Below the pieces are notes generated by a model that was not told where the DNA came from, searched no databases, and saw only the letters and a program-made list of their open reading frames with translations. The position numbers and the translations under genes are program-made. Of a DNA stretch of 47,468 bases, positions 33,788 through 42,526 are shown piece after piece. The DNA is taken from positions 1 to 47,468 of the forward strand of contig JABINZ010000134.1 of assembly GCA_018698135.1 (NCBI GenBank). Direction: 5' to 3'. The stretch is from Bacteroidota bacterium. GTDB lineage: Bacteria > Bacteroidota > Bacteroidia > CAILMK01 > JAAYUY01. The number at the start of each line of letters is the position of its first letter. Positions within the stretch are counted from its first letter, which is position 1.

Positions 33788-34873
33788 TTAGCCTGAATAT
33801 TTTAATCCATGACCCGTAAATACCAACACATTGTTTTGTCCCAATAAATTGCTTTTTTGAATTTGGGAGATAGCAGCCACAACCACCGCTGAAGTAGGCT
33901 CTATATAATACCCCTTTCTTTGTATGAACTTCAACGCATGCTTTATATCTTCCTCACTAACTTTAAAAATATCTCCTTCTGTTTTAAGAATTGCTTCAAT
34001 TATTTGTTCAAACCGGACAGGCTTTTCAACAGCAATTCCTGCAGCAATTGTTTTTGCCATTTTGGGAAAAGTCGATTTCTTCAAATAATGATAAATGGGA
34101 GCACATTTTTCAGCTTGTACAGCTAATAATTTGGGCATTTTGTCAATCAAACCAGCAATTAATAAATCATTAAACCCAATATAAGCTCCAATGAGTAAGG
34201 TTCCATTTCCTAGAGGTAAAATCACTGTATCGGGTGCTACCCAATTAAGCTGTTCCACAATCTCGTAGGCAATGGTTTTAACTCCCTGAAAAAAATAAGG
34301 GTTCCAACTATGACTGGCATAATATATACTTTCAGCTTTACAAAGTGTATAATCAGCAACTTCTTGCCTGCTACCTTTTACTAATTCTAAATCTGCTCCA
34401 TAGCTTTCAATTTGCCTGATTTTTTCTTTGGAGGTTTTTTCTGGAACAAATATTTTGCATGCAATGGCTGATTTTGCTGCATAGGCAGCTATTGAGCTCG
34501 CTGCATTTCCTGATGAATCTTCAATAATACTGGAAACGCCAAGTTCGTTCAGCTTAGAAATCAAAACACTGGCTCCTCTATCCTTGAACGAGGCTGTAGG
34601 AAATAAATAATCATGTTTGATATGGAATTTAATTCCAAATAATTCGTTTTGTTCCAAAGGAGTATATCCTTCACCAAAACTTATTTTATACTTACTTGAA
34701 ACAGGTATGGCACTTTCATAACGCCAAAGTGAGGGACTACTTTTTTTTATTTTTTCAAGAGGAAATTCAGCTACAAAATCAACATCTAATAACCCACCAC
34801 AATCACATCGCCAAAGCAAACTAGCTGAACCATATTTTCGATTACAACTTCTACAAAAAAGTGAAGTATTCAT
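33788..34873 (-). CDS. thrC: Threonine-synthase-like PLP enzyme
   Basis: 361 aa, fold type II PLP enzyme. An N-terminal zinc-ribbon-like segment (Cys7, Cys10, Cys23, Cys25) precedes the catalytic core. Lys97 in PTASFKDRGA should hold PLP. Other marks are EDSSGNAASSIAAYAA (phosphate/substrate loop), VLPLGNGTLLIGA and the C-terminal FTGHGLKYS. Threonine synthase (phosphohomoserine to threonine) is the closest family that I recognise; a related lyase cannot be excluded. It is the last gene behind an NtrC-type regulator and an HPt protein, 15 nt after the latter, which is an unusual place for a biosynthetic enzyme. Confidence 0.82.
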   Translation of the reverse strand: MNTSLFCRSCNRKYGSASLLWRCDCGGLLDVDFVAEFPLEKIKKSSPSLWRYESAIPVSSKYKISFGEGYTPLEQNELFGIKFHIKHDYLFPTASFKDRGASVLISKLNELGVSSIIEDSSGNAASSIAAYAAKSAIACKIFVPEKTSKEKIRQIESYGADLELVKGSRQEVADYTLCKAESIYYASHSWNPYFFQGVKTIAYEIVEQLNWVAPDTVILPLGNGTLLIGAYIGFNDLLIAGLIDKMPKLLAVQAEKCAPIYHYLKKSTFPKMAKTIAAGIAVEKPVRFEQIIEAILKTEGDIFKVSEEDIKHALKFIQRKGYYIEPTSAVVVAAISQIQKSNLLGQNNVLVFTGHGLKYSG

Positions 34874-34888
34874 TCGTATTAAAGAGAA

Positions 34889-35239
34889 TTAATCAAGTTC
34901 GTGTTCCATTTGTATGTATACTTGCTTAAGTGTAGAGGACAATTTAGGAATCAAATCGTTCAATGATTCAATGTCATCTTGATCCTTCCCGATTCGCTCA
35001 ATGGTTCTAATATCAGTTTTTAATGATTCAATACCCATTAAATCGATTGAGGATTTTAACTTATGAGCCATGGCACCAACTTGCCCATAATCCTTACTAT
35101 CAAAAGATGAATTCAGTTCATCCATTGTTTCTGCCGAAGTTTCTAAAAACAATTTAACAAACTCTTGCAATGCAACTTTATCAGCACCAATCATACTAAT
35201 AAGATTCTCGAGGTTATATAGCTTAATATTCTCTTCCAT
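34889..35239 (-). CDS. Histidine phosphotransfer (HPt) protein
   Basis: 116 aa, a single four-helix HPt domain. His59 in GAMAHKLKSSIDLMG is the phosphoryl carrier; the AHKLKS and LMG surroundings are the family signature. Such proteins pass phosphate between receiver domains in a multistep relay. It lies between a receiver-containing sigma-54 activator (16 nt upstream) and the threonine-synthase-like gene. Both that activator and the lone receiver at 36860 could be partners. No hybrid kinase is in the window. Confidence 0.9.
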   Translation of the reverse strand: MEENIKLYNLENLISMIGADKVALQEFVKLFLETSAETMDELNSSFDSKDYGQVGAMAHKLKSSIDLMGIESLKTDIRTIERIGKDQDDIESLNDLIPKLSSTLKQVYIQMEHELD

Positions 35240-35255
35240 AACAAATAGTTTAAAA

Positions 35256-36608
35256 TTACTTCATTTTAATTTCACCAGTCTTAATCATCCGATAAATCGT
35301 TGATTTCCCAATATCCAGCTTCTTTGCTACCATTAAAATGTTATTGTCATACTTCTCCAAATAATGTAATATTATCTTCTGCGTATATCCTCTCAGTGTA
35401 TTTTCATCGAGCAGAAAATCAGTCATTGATCGGGTAGAATTAAAAGAAATATCTTCAGCTTCAATAATGCTTGTATTAGACATAACAGACGCCAATTCAA
35501 CAATAGCTTTCAATTCGCGAACATTACCGGGATAGACATATTTTGTCAATTTCTCCTGTGCCTCAACCGAAATGGTCAGTTTTTCCAACTTGTTCTCTTT
35601 GCAAAACTCATCGACAAAAAACTTTGCCAAAATTAATATATCATTTCCTCTATCCCTAAGTGGTGGTAATTCAATTGGCAGACCTAACAAACGATAATAT
35701 AAATCTTCCCTAAAATTACCCTTCTTCACCTCCTCTGCCAGATTTTTATGTGTTGCTACAATTACTCTGACATCCGTTTTAATAATCTGATTTCCTCCAA
35801 CTCTGGTTAATTCCTTCTCTTGAATAACACGCAATAATTTTGTTTGCATGTTTAAATCCATTTCTGCAATTTCATCCAAAAAAATGGTTCCCTTTGCTGC
35901 TTCTTCAAATTTACCAATCCTGCGAGCTGCTGCACCGGTAAATGATCCTTTTTCGTGTCCAAACAACTCACTTTCAATAAGTTCATTAGGAATGGCCGAA
36001 ACATTAATGGCTATAAAAGGTCTTTTTCCCCGAGGTGAATTATAATGGATTGCTTTGGCTACCAACTCTTTTCCTGTACCTGTTTCTCCAGTTACCGAAA
36101 CCGTGATATTTGTTTTTGCAGCCTTATCCATTAATTTAAATGACTGCCAGATGACATTACTTTTACCTTTAATTATGGTATTGAACTCATATTTTTTTCC
36201 AATCTCTTCCTTTAATTCAGATATTTCTTTTTTCAGACTGACGTTTTCACGAATATTTTTCATGGTATTCCACAATCGGTCTTTGGTGTCTTCATCTTTA
36301 ACGATGTAATCGTATGCACCTTTTTTTAGAAGATCGACAGCAGTTGAAACATCTTCCTGACCGGAAACGATAACAACCGGAATCTCCGCATTGTATTTTT
36401 TAATTTTTTCGATTACTTCTAAACCAGTCATATCAGGAAGAGAATAATCTAAAGAGATTGCAGATGGTGCTTTATAGAGTGCATTCACACATTCAGCCCC
36501 TGTAGAAAAACGCTCGACTTCGTAATCTGGATTTAATGACAAATTAAAAGCCAGCAATTCACCGTACATGGTGTCATCTTCTACGATAAAAATTTTAAAA
36601 GGATCCAT
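35256..36608 (-). CDS. NtrC-family sigma-54-dependent response regulator
   Basis: 450 aa. The receiver domain (1-120) has acidic residues EDD at 10-12 and phospho-acceptor Asp54 (SLDYSLPDM). The AAA+ domain (about 145-380) has Walker A GETGTGKELVAKA, the sigma-54 contact loop GSFTGA, and Walker B GTIFLDEIAEM. The C-terminal Fis-type HTH reads MVAKKLDIGKSTIYRMIK. It activates sigma-54 promoters when phosphorylated. It forms an operon with HPt and the threonine-synthase-like gene, and is divergent from a lone receiver that resembles its own receiver domain. A -7 box at 36759-36766 would give a leader of about 145 nt. Confidence 0.94.
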   Translation of the reverse strand: MDPFKIFIVEDDTMYGELLAFNLSLNPDYEVERFSTGAECVNALYKAPSAISLDYSLPDMTGLEVIEKIKKYNAEIPVVIVSGQEDVSTAVDLLKKGAYDYIVKDEDTKDRLWNTMKNIRENVSLKKEISELKEEIGKKYEFNTIIKGKSNVIWQSFKLMDKAAKTNITVSVTGETGTGKELVAKAIHYNSPRGKRPFIAINVSAIPNELIESELFGHEKGSFTGAAARRIGKFEEAAKGTIFLDEIAEMDLNMQTKLLRVIQEKELTRVGGNQIIKTDVRVIVATHKNLAEEVKKGNFREDLYYRLLGLPIELPPLRDRGNDILILAKFFVDEFCKENKLEKLTISVEAQEKLTKYVYPGNVRELKAIVELASVMSNTSIIEAEDISFNSTRSMTDFLLDENTLRGYTQKIILHYLEKYDNNILMVAKKLDIGKSTIYRMIKTGEIKMK

Positions 36609-36859
36609 TAATTAATTGAATTAAGTTGGATATGCTAGAATTGAAACGAATTCCAAATTACGAAAATTTTCTTAATTTTAGAATAATTGAATCAAATAGG
36701 CAAACATTATTTCCAGTATTGGGAAAAGCTATCTTATATAAAGAAGTTCGGTTTAGGGCAAATATATCTAAGCAACTCATAATCTAAAACTTAATAACTT
36801 TTTCTCGCATGGCATAAAAATGGAAAAAGAAGTAGCGAACCGGAAAAGTATTTTACATA

Positions 36860-37234
36860 ATGAGTCCAGAAAAGAGACCACTGATATTTATTGTTGACGA
36901 TGATCCAATGTATCATAAAATGATCTCACATAATCTTAAAGCAGAGAACTTTGACAATGTTATGACATTTGAATCTGGCGAGGAATGTATAAAGAATCTT
37001 GATAAAAAACCTGAAGTTATTATCCTCGACTATGAAATGAAAGGAATAAATGGAATTCAAACACTAAAAAGTATTAAAGAGTACAACAAAGATATCAAAG
37101 TGATTCTTTGTTCCAGTCAGGAAGACATGAATATCGTATTTGACTCATTGAAATTTGGAGCATTCAATTATGTCAGAAAAAATGAGTTTGCCTATAATAA
37201 GATTAAATTCTTGATGAAAAACATACTTAACTAA
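36860..37234 (+). CDS. Stand-alone receiver (CheY-like) protein
   Basis: 124 aa, a receiver domain with no output domain. Acidic pocket DDD at 13-15, phospho-acceptor Asp57 (VIILDYEMKGING), Ser at about 86 in CSSQED and Lys near 109. It aligns well with the receiver of the divergent NtrC-type protein (IFIVDDDPMYHKM against IFIVEDDTMYGEL), so the two are paralogs. It is likely a phosphate sink or shuttle in a relay with the HPt protein. The segment GGCAT at 36811-36815 might belong to a sigma-54 promoter, but the -12 part is poor. Confidence 0.9.
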   Translation: MSPEKRPLIFIVDDDPMYHKMISHNLKAENFDNVMTFESGEECIKNLDKKPEVIILDYEMKGINGIQTLKSIKEYNKDIKVILCSSQEDMNIVFDSLKFGAFNYVRKNEFAYNKIKFLMKNILN

Positions 37235-37527
37235 TTTCATTATTTCTAATTGCAATTTGTGCTGTATTGATTAAATGATTGTTTAAGAAATAGCTATTTC
37301 AATTTTTGAACTAGCCATCTTGCTATTCTTCTATCTACTAATTAGAATTATCTAATTTACCTGAACCTATTGCTCTTTGATGCAATATCAAGCATCAACT
37401 TATAGCTAATTTGCTAACATTATTCCCTAAAGAGCATTTACACCTAAAGCACTGAAAATCAACACATTTGATTCATTCAATCCACTTATGCATGATTATT
37501 GTTTAGAACTATTCAAAATAAATTTTA
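37235..37527. other. Gene-free stretch
   Basis: 293 bp, AT-rich, with no reading frame, repeat, hairpin or consensus promoter that I could identify. Confidence 0.4.
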
Positions 37528-38070
37528 ATGAAAAAGTTAATATATACCTTAATTATTATCAGCATGGCTAGCGTACTAAGTGCTCAAAATTCTGTATCAT
37601 TCTATTCACTAAAAGCAAAAACAATTGATAATCAAGAATTTGATTTTTCTACCTTAAAAGGAAAGAAGGTTTTAATTGTCAATACAGCTTCAAAATGTGG
37701 CTTTACTCCTCAATACGAGCAGCTGCAGGAGATACATAAAAAGTATGGAGGAGAGAACTTTGTTATTCTGGGATTTCCTTCAAATGATTTTGCACGACAA
37801 GAGCCCGGAAATGAAGAACAAATTAAATCATTTTGTCAAGTAAACTATGGAGTAACTTTTCAGATGATGTCGAAAGTATCTGTAAAAGGCAGCGACCAGC
37901 ATGCTGTGTATAAATGGCTAACGGGAAAAAACAAAAACGGCAAAATGGATTCCAAAGTAAAATGGAATTTTCAAAAATATTTAATTGATGAAAAAGGTCA
38001 ATTAATTGAAATGTATCCTTCGAATGTTAAGCCAAATGATGATAAGATAATAAGTTGGATTAAGAGTTAA
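37528..38070 (+). CDS. Exported glutathione-peroxidase-family thiol peroxidase
   Basis: 180 aa with a signal peptide (MKKLIYTLIIISMASVLSAQ), so it acts in the periplasm. Peroxidatic Cys57 lies in NTASKCGFT; Cys103 in IKSFCQVNYG is at the place of the resolving Cys of thioredoxin-dependent enzymes. The Trp-Asn pair (VKWNFQKYL) is present. The usual Gln in the FPCNQF motif is replaced: here FPSNDF, so the second Cys and the catalytic Gln are missing. This variant probably reduces peroxides with a thioredoxin-like donor. It stands alone; the small gene at 38134 follows after 63 bp. Confidence 0.92.
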   Translation: MKKLIYTLIIISMASVLSAQNSVSFYSLKAKTIDNQEFDFSTLKGKKVLIVNTASKCGFTPQYEQLQEIHKKYGGENFVILGFPSNDFARQEPGNEEQIKSFCQVNYGVTFQMMSKVSVKGSDQHAVYKWLTGKNKNGKMDSKVKWNFQKYLIDEKGQLIEMYPSNVKPNDDKIISWIKS

Positions 38071-38133
38071 TTTCAAATTCATTATTACTATGTATTAATG
38101 AATTCTTAATTTTACAAGCAAAAACACATTAAA

Positions 38134-38547
38134 ATGAAAAAGTATTTTATCGTTTTTGCATTGTTGATGCCTCTTTTTATTTATTCTCAAGACTTTTCTG
38201 AGTCATTTGATAAAACGCAAACACTTTCCTGGATTAGTAAAAACATTAAGCCAACAGGAAACACGTCTAGTATGCGATCATTGAAAACGCAGGTCACCTA
38301 CACTGAGAATTTTTTTGATAAAAATGGAGCAGCAATTTATTCATTTGATTTAGCCAAAGTCAGTTTTTCAATTGTTGGAAAAAAAGTTCGTATCAATTGT
38401 AGTTCAGGTTCATGCATTAGCTACACCTACAAATCAGCCGGCAATAAAGATGTTAAAAACTTAAGCTCATTCGATCTGGAAGCTAAAAACTCAGTCAGTC
38501 AGCTTAATCAAGCATTGAATCATTTAAAGAGGAGAGTCGGCTTGTAA
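38134..38547 (+). CDS. Hypothetical exported protein, 137 aa
   Basis: Signal peptide MKKYFIVFALLMPLFIYSQ, cut near residue 19. The mature part has strand-like segments (AIYSFDLAKVSFSIVGKKVRINCS), two Cys (INCSSGSCISY) that could form a disulfide, and a C-terminal helix (VSQLNQALNHLKRRVG). No family recognised. The 3' end overlaps the 3' end of the convergent ABC-F gene by 24 bp, so the transcripts are complementary there. Confidence 0.65.
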   Translation: MKKYFIVFALLMPLFIYSQDFSESFDKTQTLSWISKNIKPTGNTSSMRSLKTQVTYTENFFDKNGAAIYSFDLAKVSFSIVGKKVRINCSSGSCISYTYKSAGNKDVKNLSSFDLEAKNSVSQLNQALNHLKRRVGL

Positions 38548-40491
38548 TTTTTCTAATGCAGCATTTTTATTTTCCCATTCCTCGAATTTTGTAAGTAAAT
38601 CGCTGTTGATTTTGGTATAGTTCTGCATCACCTTCGATGACTCAGCATAATCATCATAAAATTCTGGTTTTTGCATAATCAGGTCGAGTTCGGCTATCCT
38701 TCTATCAATGGCTGCAATTTCAGCTTCTGCTTTTGAAACAGCATTTTTCAATTTTCGCACTTGCTTTTCATACTCTTTCTTTTGCTCGTACTGTTCCTTA
38801 TTTCCCGAATCGAGATTACTTAATTTTGTGTTTTTCGAACTCTTTGTGTTTTTATTTGATTCAAATTCCCTAAAAGTTTGCACACTGTGTTTGCTTAAAA
38901 ACTCTGAAACATTGCCCAAATGCTCCTTTATTTTTTTATTCTTAAACTCAAATGTACGTGTGGTTAATCCTTGTAAAAAATCCCGATCATGCGATACCAA
39001 TATCAAGGTTCCATCGTATTGCAATAAGGCTTGTTTCAATACTTCTTTCGCTTGAATATCCAAATGGTTAGTTGGTTCATCCAGTATTAATAGGTTCACA
39101 GGTTTGAGTAATAGTTTGGCTAAAGCAAGACGCGATTTCTCACCTCCAGAAAGTACTCTTACTTTCTTATCCACATCGTTTTCATCAAATAGAAATGCAC
39201 CTAATAATCCACGAACTCTTGATATATTTGACCATTCACCAGTAGCCACATCTTCAATGGTTTGCAAAACACTTAAGTTATCGTCCATGCTTTTTTCCTG
39301 AACCTGAGCATAATAACCCACTTCAACCTGATGCCCACTTTTTAATGTTCCATCAAAAGCAATTTCATTGATAATCATTTTAACAAGTGTTGTTTTTCCC
39401 TCTCCATTCTTTCCTACAAAAGCTATCCGCTCCCCCCTTTCAATAACAAATTCCAGATTTTTTAGAATTACGTTTTGATCATATTTTTTTGAACATCCTT
39501 CAGCTTCTAAAACGATAGTACCTGAGCGTGGAGCAGGTGGAAACCTAAAGCTGATCTGACTTTTATCGACTTCGTCATATTCTATTCTTTCGATTTTATC
39601 CAGTCGCTTTATTTTGGACTTTACTTGTTTAGCTTTTGTATTTTTTGCCCTAAATCGTTCAATAAAACGTTCTTGCTGTTCGATGTATTTCTGTTGGTTA
39701 AGTGCGGTAGCATATTGCGACTTCAGACGCTCGTCTCTTACTTCAAGAAACTTGCTATACGGCAAATTGTAATCGTATATTTTACCATTAATTAGCTCAA
39801 CGGTTTTGTTGCAGATATTGTCCAGAAACATCCTGTCGTGAGAAACCATTACAATAGCTCCAGAGTAATTCTTCAGGAAATTCTCCATCCACAAAATGGA
39901 CTCTATATCTAAATGGTTGGTTGGTTCGTCAAGTAAAAGTAAATCAGGTTTGCGCAATAATATCTTGGCTAATTCAACACGCATTTGCCAGCCTCCACTA
40001 AACTCAGACATATTGCGATGAAAATCAGTTTCTCTAAAACCAAGTCCTTTCAATATTTTCTCAATCAGCCCATCATTCTTCTCATCATCCAAAAAGCTCA
40101 AACGTTCAGTTTTCTCATTCAGCCTATCTAATAAATTATAATAACGGTCAGATTCAAAATCCTCAAAATTTTCTATTTCACTATTTAGTTTATCAATTTC
40201 TTCTTTGAGTTCAATAAGCTCATTAAAAGCTGTACTTGTTTCATCGTATACACTTTTGTGCGATTTATTGCGAAGTTCTTGCGGCAAATAGGATACATAT
40301 TTCTCCTGAGGATAACTAAAAGAACCTTTTTCTGCTTGTTGAAGTCCAGCCATAATGGTTAAAAGTGTTGATTTACCTACACCATTTTTTCCTACTAACC
40401 CTATTCTATCTCTGGCATTTATCAAAAAAGAAATATTATTGAATATTTCAATCCCACTAAATGACACACTTAATCCACTAATTGAATACAT
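38524..40491 (-). CDS. ABC-F family ATPase
   Basis: 655 aa, two ABC domains and no membrane helices. Walker A motifs are GKNGVGKSTLL and GKNGEGKTTLV; signatures are EFSGGWQMRVELA and VLSGGEKSRLALA; both Walker B motifs end LLLDEPTNHLD / LILDEPTNHLD. The two domains are joined by a charged linker (RFIERFRAKNTKAKQVKSK) and followed by a C-terminal coiled coil, as in Uup/YdiF-type members. ABC-F proteins act on ribosomes (translation or antibiotic protection) rather than transport. The subgroup cannot be set without a tree. Encoded alone. Confidence 0.95.
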   Translation of the reverse strand: MYSISGLSVSFSGIEIFNNISFLINARDRIGLVGKNGVGKSTLLTIMAGLQQAEKGSFSYPQEKYVSYLPQELRNKSHKSVYDETSTAFNELIELKEEIDKLNSEIENFEDFESDRYYNLLDRLNEKTERLSFLDDEKNDGLIEKILKGLGFRETDFHRNMSEFSGGWQMRVELAKILLRKPDLLLLDEPTNHLDIESILWMENFLKNYSGAIVMVSHDRMFLDNICNKTVELINGKIYDYNLPYSKFLEVRDERLKSQYATALNQQKYIEQQERFIERFRAKNTKAKQVKSKIKRLDKIERIEYDEVDKSQISFRFPPAPRSGTIVLEAEGCSKKYDQNVILKNLEFVIERGERIAFVGKNGEGKTTLVKMIINEIAFDGTLKSGHQVEVGYYAQVQEKSMDDNLSVLQTIEDVATGEWSNISRVRGLLGAFLFDENDVDKKVRVLSGGEKSRLALAKLLLKPVNLLILDEPTNHLDIQAKEVLKQALLQYDGTLILVSHDRDFLQGLTTRTFEFKNKKIKEHLGNVSEFLSKHSVQTFREFESNKNTKSSKNTKLSNLDSGNKEQYEQKKEYEKQVRKLKNAVSKAEAEIAAIDRRIAELDLIMQKPEFYDDYAESSKVMQNYTKINSDLLTKFEEWENKNAALEKLQADSPL

Positions 40492-40513
40492 GAAATGCTA
40501 TTTTTTTGAACAA

Positions 40514-40521
40514 CAAAGATA
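40514..40521 (-). promoter_or_regulatory. -7 box of the ABC-F gene
   Basis: Read on the minus strand it is TATCTTTG, consensus TAnnTTTG, ending 22 nt before the ATG at 40491. No good -33 box. Confidence 0.5.
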
Positions 40522-40743
40522 AAATATGCAAGCCAAGTATTGGTGAGGCTTGGAGTTTAATTATTCTTATTTGGAACATAGTCAATATGTGGCTAATTCA
40601 CTGTCGAGTAATTCATTTGACCGATTAGGATTTTTATGAATACTAAAAACCCAAATTGTTAATAATAATTAAAATTTTTCGAACCGAAAATTCATTCAAT
40701 TCTACTATTTTCGAATGCTTTACGAAAGGCAAAAATCAAACAA

Positions 40744-41145
40744 ATGAAAAAGTATTTATTACAAGTTTCAATTCTTTTATTTATTGTAGTTGGCTTAAGC
40801 AGTTGCGGGAAGTATGACGAAGGACCCAGTTTATCATTAATGTCAAAAGTTTCCCGCATAACGGGCGATTGGCAAATCGTTCTGCAAAACAGCCAAACTG
40901 TATCAGATGTTGTAGTTTGGTCCTTTAACAAGGACGAAAGTTTTACAAGAAGTTACAATGGTCAAGCTAATGTAAATCCAGCGATTTGGAGTTTTAGTGC
41001 AGACAAAGAAATCATTGAAGTATATTATCTTAATGATGATTATACCGACTATTACAACATTATTCAACTCAAGAATTCATCTATCATTCTTGAAATTGAT
41101 AATTCGGGAACAATAACCCGATATGAATTTGAAGCAGCAAAGTAA
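40744..41145 (+). CDS. Small lipoprotein, lipocalin-like
   Basis: 133 aa. A type II signal peptide ends in the lipobox LSSC, with Cys at about residue 21. The mature part begins with a Gly-Asp-Trp pattern (ITGDWQIVLQNSQ), continues with strands (VVVWSFNKDESFTRSY, AIWSFSADKEIIEVYY) and ends ITRYEFEAAK. This layout is common in Bacteroidota lipocalin-like lipoproteins (DUF5004/lipocalin_4-like). Ligand unknown. A strong terminator follows 3 bp after the stop. Confidence 0.75.
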   Translation: MKKYLLQVSILLFIVVGLSSCGKYDEGPSLSLMSKVSRITGDWQIVLQNSQTVSDVVVWSFNKDESFTRSYNGQANVNPAIWSFSADKEIIEVYYLNDDYTDYYNIIQLKNSSIILEIDNSGTITRYEFEAAK

Positions 41146-41148
41146 GTG

Positions 41149-41172
41149 AAAGCCCGAAAGGGCTTTTTTTTT
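41149..41172 (+). terminator. Rho-independent terminator with GAAA tetraloop
   Basis: AAAGCCC (41149-41155), loop GAAA, GGGCTTT (41160-41166), then a continuous run of T to 41172. It ends the lipoprotein gene at 40744. The convergent kinase gene ends just beyond, at 41177, so it may also limit opposing transcription. Confidence 0.92.
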
Positions 41173-41176
41173 GCCA

Positions 41177-42526
41177 TTAAAAAGACAAAGTAAACACAGT
41201 CCCCTCCCCAGGCGCTGAAATAACAGATATACTGCCTCCATGCAATTGCATAATTTGGCGCGAAATGCTTAATCCAATGCCACTTCCTTTTTCACGCGTT
41301 GTAAAAAATGGTGTATATATTTCGTCAATAATATCTGCATTCATTCCAATTCCATTGTCTCGTACCTGAATTAAAGTCTGACCACTCTTATGCATAAATG
41401 CCCTGATATCAACAACTCCATCGGCAATACTATCCAAAGCCTGTATCGAATTCTTTACCAAATTAATAATAACTTGTTCCAATAGTTTTTCATCTGCTTT
41501 CAGTTGCAAACTCTCTGGATTGACGGTACACATGCATTTAATTTTTTGTTCGGCTAATTCCTTTTTCATTAGCCGGTGTACATTATCAAGTAACTGATTA
41601 ACAGGTAATACTTCGATAACCGGAGTAGGAATCCGAGTCAGGTTTCTGTAAGTATCCACAAAACTAATCAGCCCCTTGCTCCTTTTACTGATCGTTTTCA
41701 ATCCTGTAAGCACATCATCAACAACTTCTGGATTTATAACTTTATTTTTCGTTTGCTGCTTTTCTGTTTCCAACATTTGACTGATCGTAGAACTCAATGA
41801 GGTAATTGGTGAAATCGAATTCATAATTTCATGTGTGAGTACTCTGATTAGTTTTTGCCATGCTCCCAGCTCTTGTGCATCCAATTCACTTTTAATATCC
41901 TGAATGGAAACCAATTTAACCAGATTGTTTTCCATTTTCATTTCAGTGGCTCGAATCGATAATTGTTTTAGCTCATTTTGTTGTTGGATTTTCACCAATC
42001 TGGTCTCGGAATTTTGAATATTACGAACAATGCCTGACAGTGAACTATCAATACGGTCTAACAATGAAATGTTAGGTAAATATGGCATATTTAAAATATT
42101 CTGTGCGGCTTTATTAAATATGTCTACCTCTCCTTTTTCATCAAACGAAATAAGCCCTACTCCTAAATGTTCAACAAGCGTTTTTAAAAAATTATGTTGG
42201 CTTTCTTTTTCAATACGTGCTTCTTTGTACACCTCAATAATTTGATTGAAACTTTTATGCAAATGCCGGATCAAAACATCTTTTTCATTTTCATTAAACG
42301 ATTGTGTCAAATCTTTATTCTTGATTGATTCGAAAAATCGATTGAGGCTGTAATTGGTTCGATTGATATATTGTATCAGACTAATAATGATACCGATCAA
42401 AACAATCAGCAAAACACACACAGTTATATATTGTTTGTTCATAAACAATAAAGTTGCAAAAACGGCAATTGCCACAATAATTGCTATTCGCAAAATGATT
42501 AAAATGAAAAATCGTTTATATGCCAT
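41177..42526 (-). CDS. Membrane sensor histidine kinase
   Basis: 449 aa. Two membrane helices at about 5-25 and 30-50 with almost no periplasmic loop, then a HAMP-like helix, a PAS-like domain (about 115-175, LGVGLISFDEKGEVDIFNKAAQNIL), the H box (VLTHEIMNSISPITSLSS) and the ATP-binding domain (VIINLVKNSIQALD, DNGIGMN, PFFTTREKGSGIGLSISRQI). NtrB/NtrY-like layout; it likely senses membrane state. I start at ATG 42526, overlapping the stop of the upstream regulator by 11 bp, so the pair is translationally coupled. Probable partner: the sigma-54 activator at 42516. Confidence 0.93.
   Translation of the reverse strand: MAYKRFFILIILRIAIIVAIAVFATLLFMNKQYITVCVLLIVLIGIIISLIQYINRTNYSLNRFFESIKNKDLTQSFNENEKDVLIRHLHKSFNQIIEVYKEARIEKESQHNFLKTLVEHLGVGLISFDEKGEVDIFNKAAQNILNMPYLPNISLLDRIDSSLSGIVRNIQNSETRLVKIQQQNELKQLSIRATEMKMENNLVKLVSIQDIKSELDAQELGAWQKLIRVLTHEIMNSISPITSLSSTISQMLETEKQQTKNKVINPEVVDDVLTGLKTISKRSKGLISFVDTYRNLTRIPTPVIEVLPVNQLLDNVHRLMKKELAEQKIKCMCTVNPESLQLKADEKLLEQVIINLVKNSIQALDSIADGVVDIRAFMHKSGQTLIQVRDNGIGMNADIIDEIYTPFFTTREKGSGIGLSISRQIMQLHGGSISVISAPGEGTVFTLSF

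Noticed and set aside
36811-36826. Sigma-54 promoter for the lone receiver gene
   Set aside because: GGCAT is present, but the -12 part reads TGGA instead of TTGC; too weak to list as a feature.
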